Source: CAZJZH01 sp964550465
GTDB lineage: Bacteria > Patescibacteriota > Patescibacteriia > JACRDY01
DNA length: 5,679 nucleotides
Reading direction: 5' to 3'
NCBI GenBank assembly: GCA_964550465.1
Contig: CAZJZH010000055.1
Location: 1-5,679, forward strand
A program made the position numbers and the translations under genes. A model generated the notes under the pieces. The model saw only the letters and a program-made list of their open reading frames with translations, searched no databases and had not been told where the DNA came from. This document shows, piece by piece, positions 5,626-5,679 of this stretch. Every line of letters starts with the position of its first letter. The stretch's first letter is position 1.

Positions 5626-5653
5626 TTGACAAAAGTGGAAAAAGCGCTATACT
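5626..5653 (+). promoter_or_regulatory. Promoter for a plus-strand gene beyond the right edge
   Basis: A consensus TTGACA (5626-5631) and TATACT (5648-5653) are spaced by 16 bases, pointing out of the window and divergent from rel. No start codon follows within the remaining 26 bases, so its gene lies outside. The octamer GACAAAAG occurs at 5605-5612 and again at 5628-5635 over the -35. Confidence 0.7.
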
Positions 5654-5663
5654 ACTGGTAGTA
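5650..5663. repeat. 14-bp palindrome over the -10 and start of the rightmost promoter
   Basis: TACTAC (5650-5655) and GTAGTA (5658-5663) are exact inverse copies around TG. The left arm overlaps the -10 hexamer and the right arm covers the expected transcription start near 5660. This is where a repressor operator is often found, but arms of six bases can also arise by chance. Confidence 0.35.
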
Positions 5664-5679
5664 ATACAGGGGTAACTCC

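Overview
The window carries five protein genes: one cut by the left edge, four complete. They are lepB (minus, N-terminal part only), a LytR-CpsA-Psr (LCP) envelope enzyme (plus), a 122-residue protein of unknown function (plus), the ribosome-assembly GTPase der (minus) and a short rel-type (p)ppGpp synthetase/hydrolase (minus). A promoter for a further plus-strand gene lies at the right edge. Base composition is balanced, and non-coding space is limited to stretches of about 100 to 170 bases. The style of the LepB, Der and Rel proteins suggests a bacterium of the Patescibacteria (CPR, Parcubacteria-like). That placement is an impression from protein motifs, not a search result.

Layout. Positions 1-281 hold lepB, reading leftward out of the window. 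Positions 282-385 are a divergent promoter region. The LCP gene occupies 386-1873. Positions 1874-2020 hold a strong promoter inside a perfect 9-bp inverted repeat. The 122-residue gene (2021-2389) follows, with a good Shine-Dalgarno site and its own hairpin terminator. Positions 2431-2557, between the convergent genes, hold a tract of degenerate 7-bp repeats and a two-tier GC-rich palindrome flanked by 8-bp direct repeats. der (2558-3940) and rel (4079-5572) run leftward. The 138 bases between them hold a large imperfect hairpin built from 7-bp repeats, and then the der promoter. Positions 5573-5679 form a second divergent promoter region.

How the genes fit together. LepB and the LCP protein both work at the cell envelope: LepB cleaves signal peptides, and the LCP enzyme attaches glycopolymers to the wall or another acceptor. 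Rel makes and degrades the starvation signal (p)ppGpp. Der is a ribosome-assembly GTPase, a class whose members are known (p)ppGpp targets, so the rel-der pairing makes regulatory sense. All of these are housekeeping genes. I see no transposase, phage gene, CRISPR array, tRNA or rRNA.

The points most worth a second look are: four of the five genes have a -10-like hexamer only 6-10 bases before the ATG, which predicts leaderless mRNAs; the unknown 122-residue gene is the exception, with a full promoter, operator-like repeat, leader and Shine-Dalgarno site; the palindromic element with 8-bp flanking repeats; and the non-canonical G4/G5 motifs in the first GTPase domain of Der.
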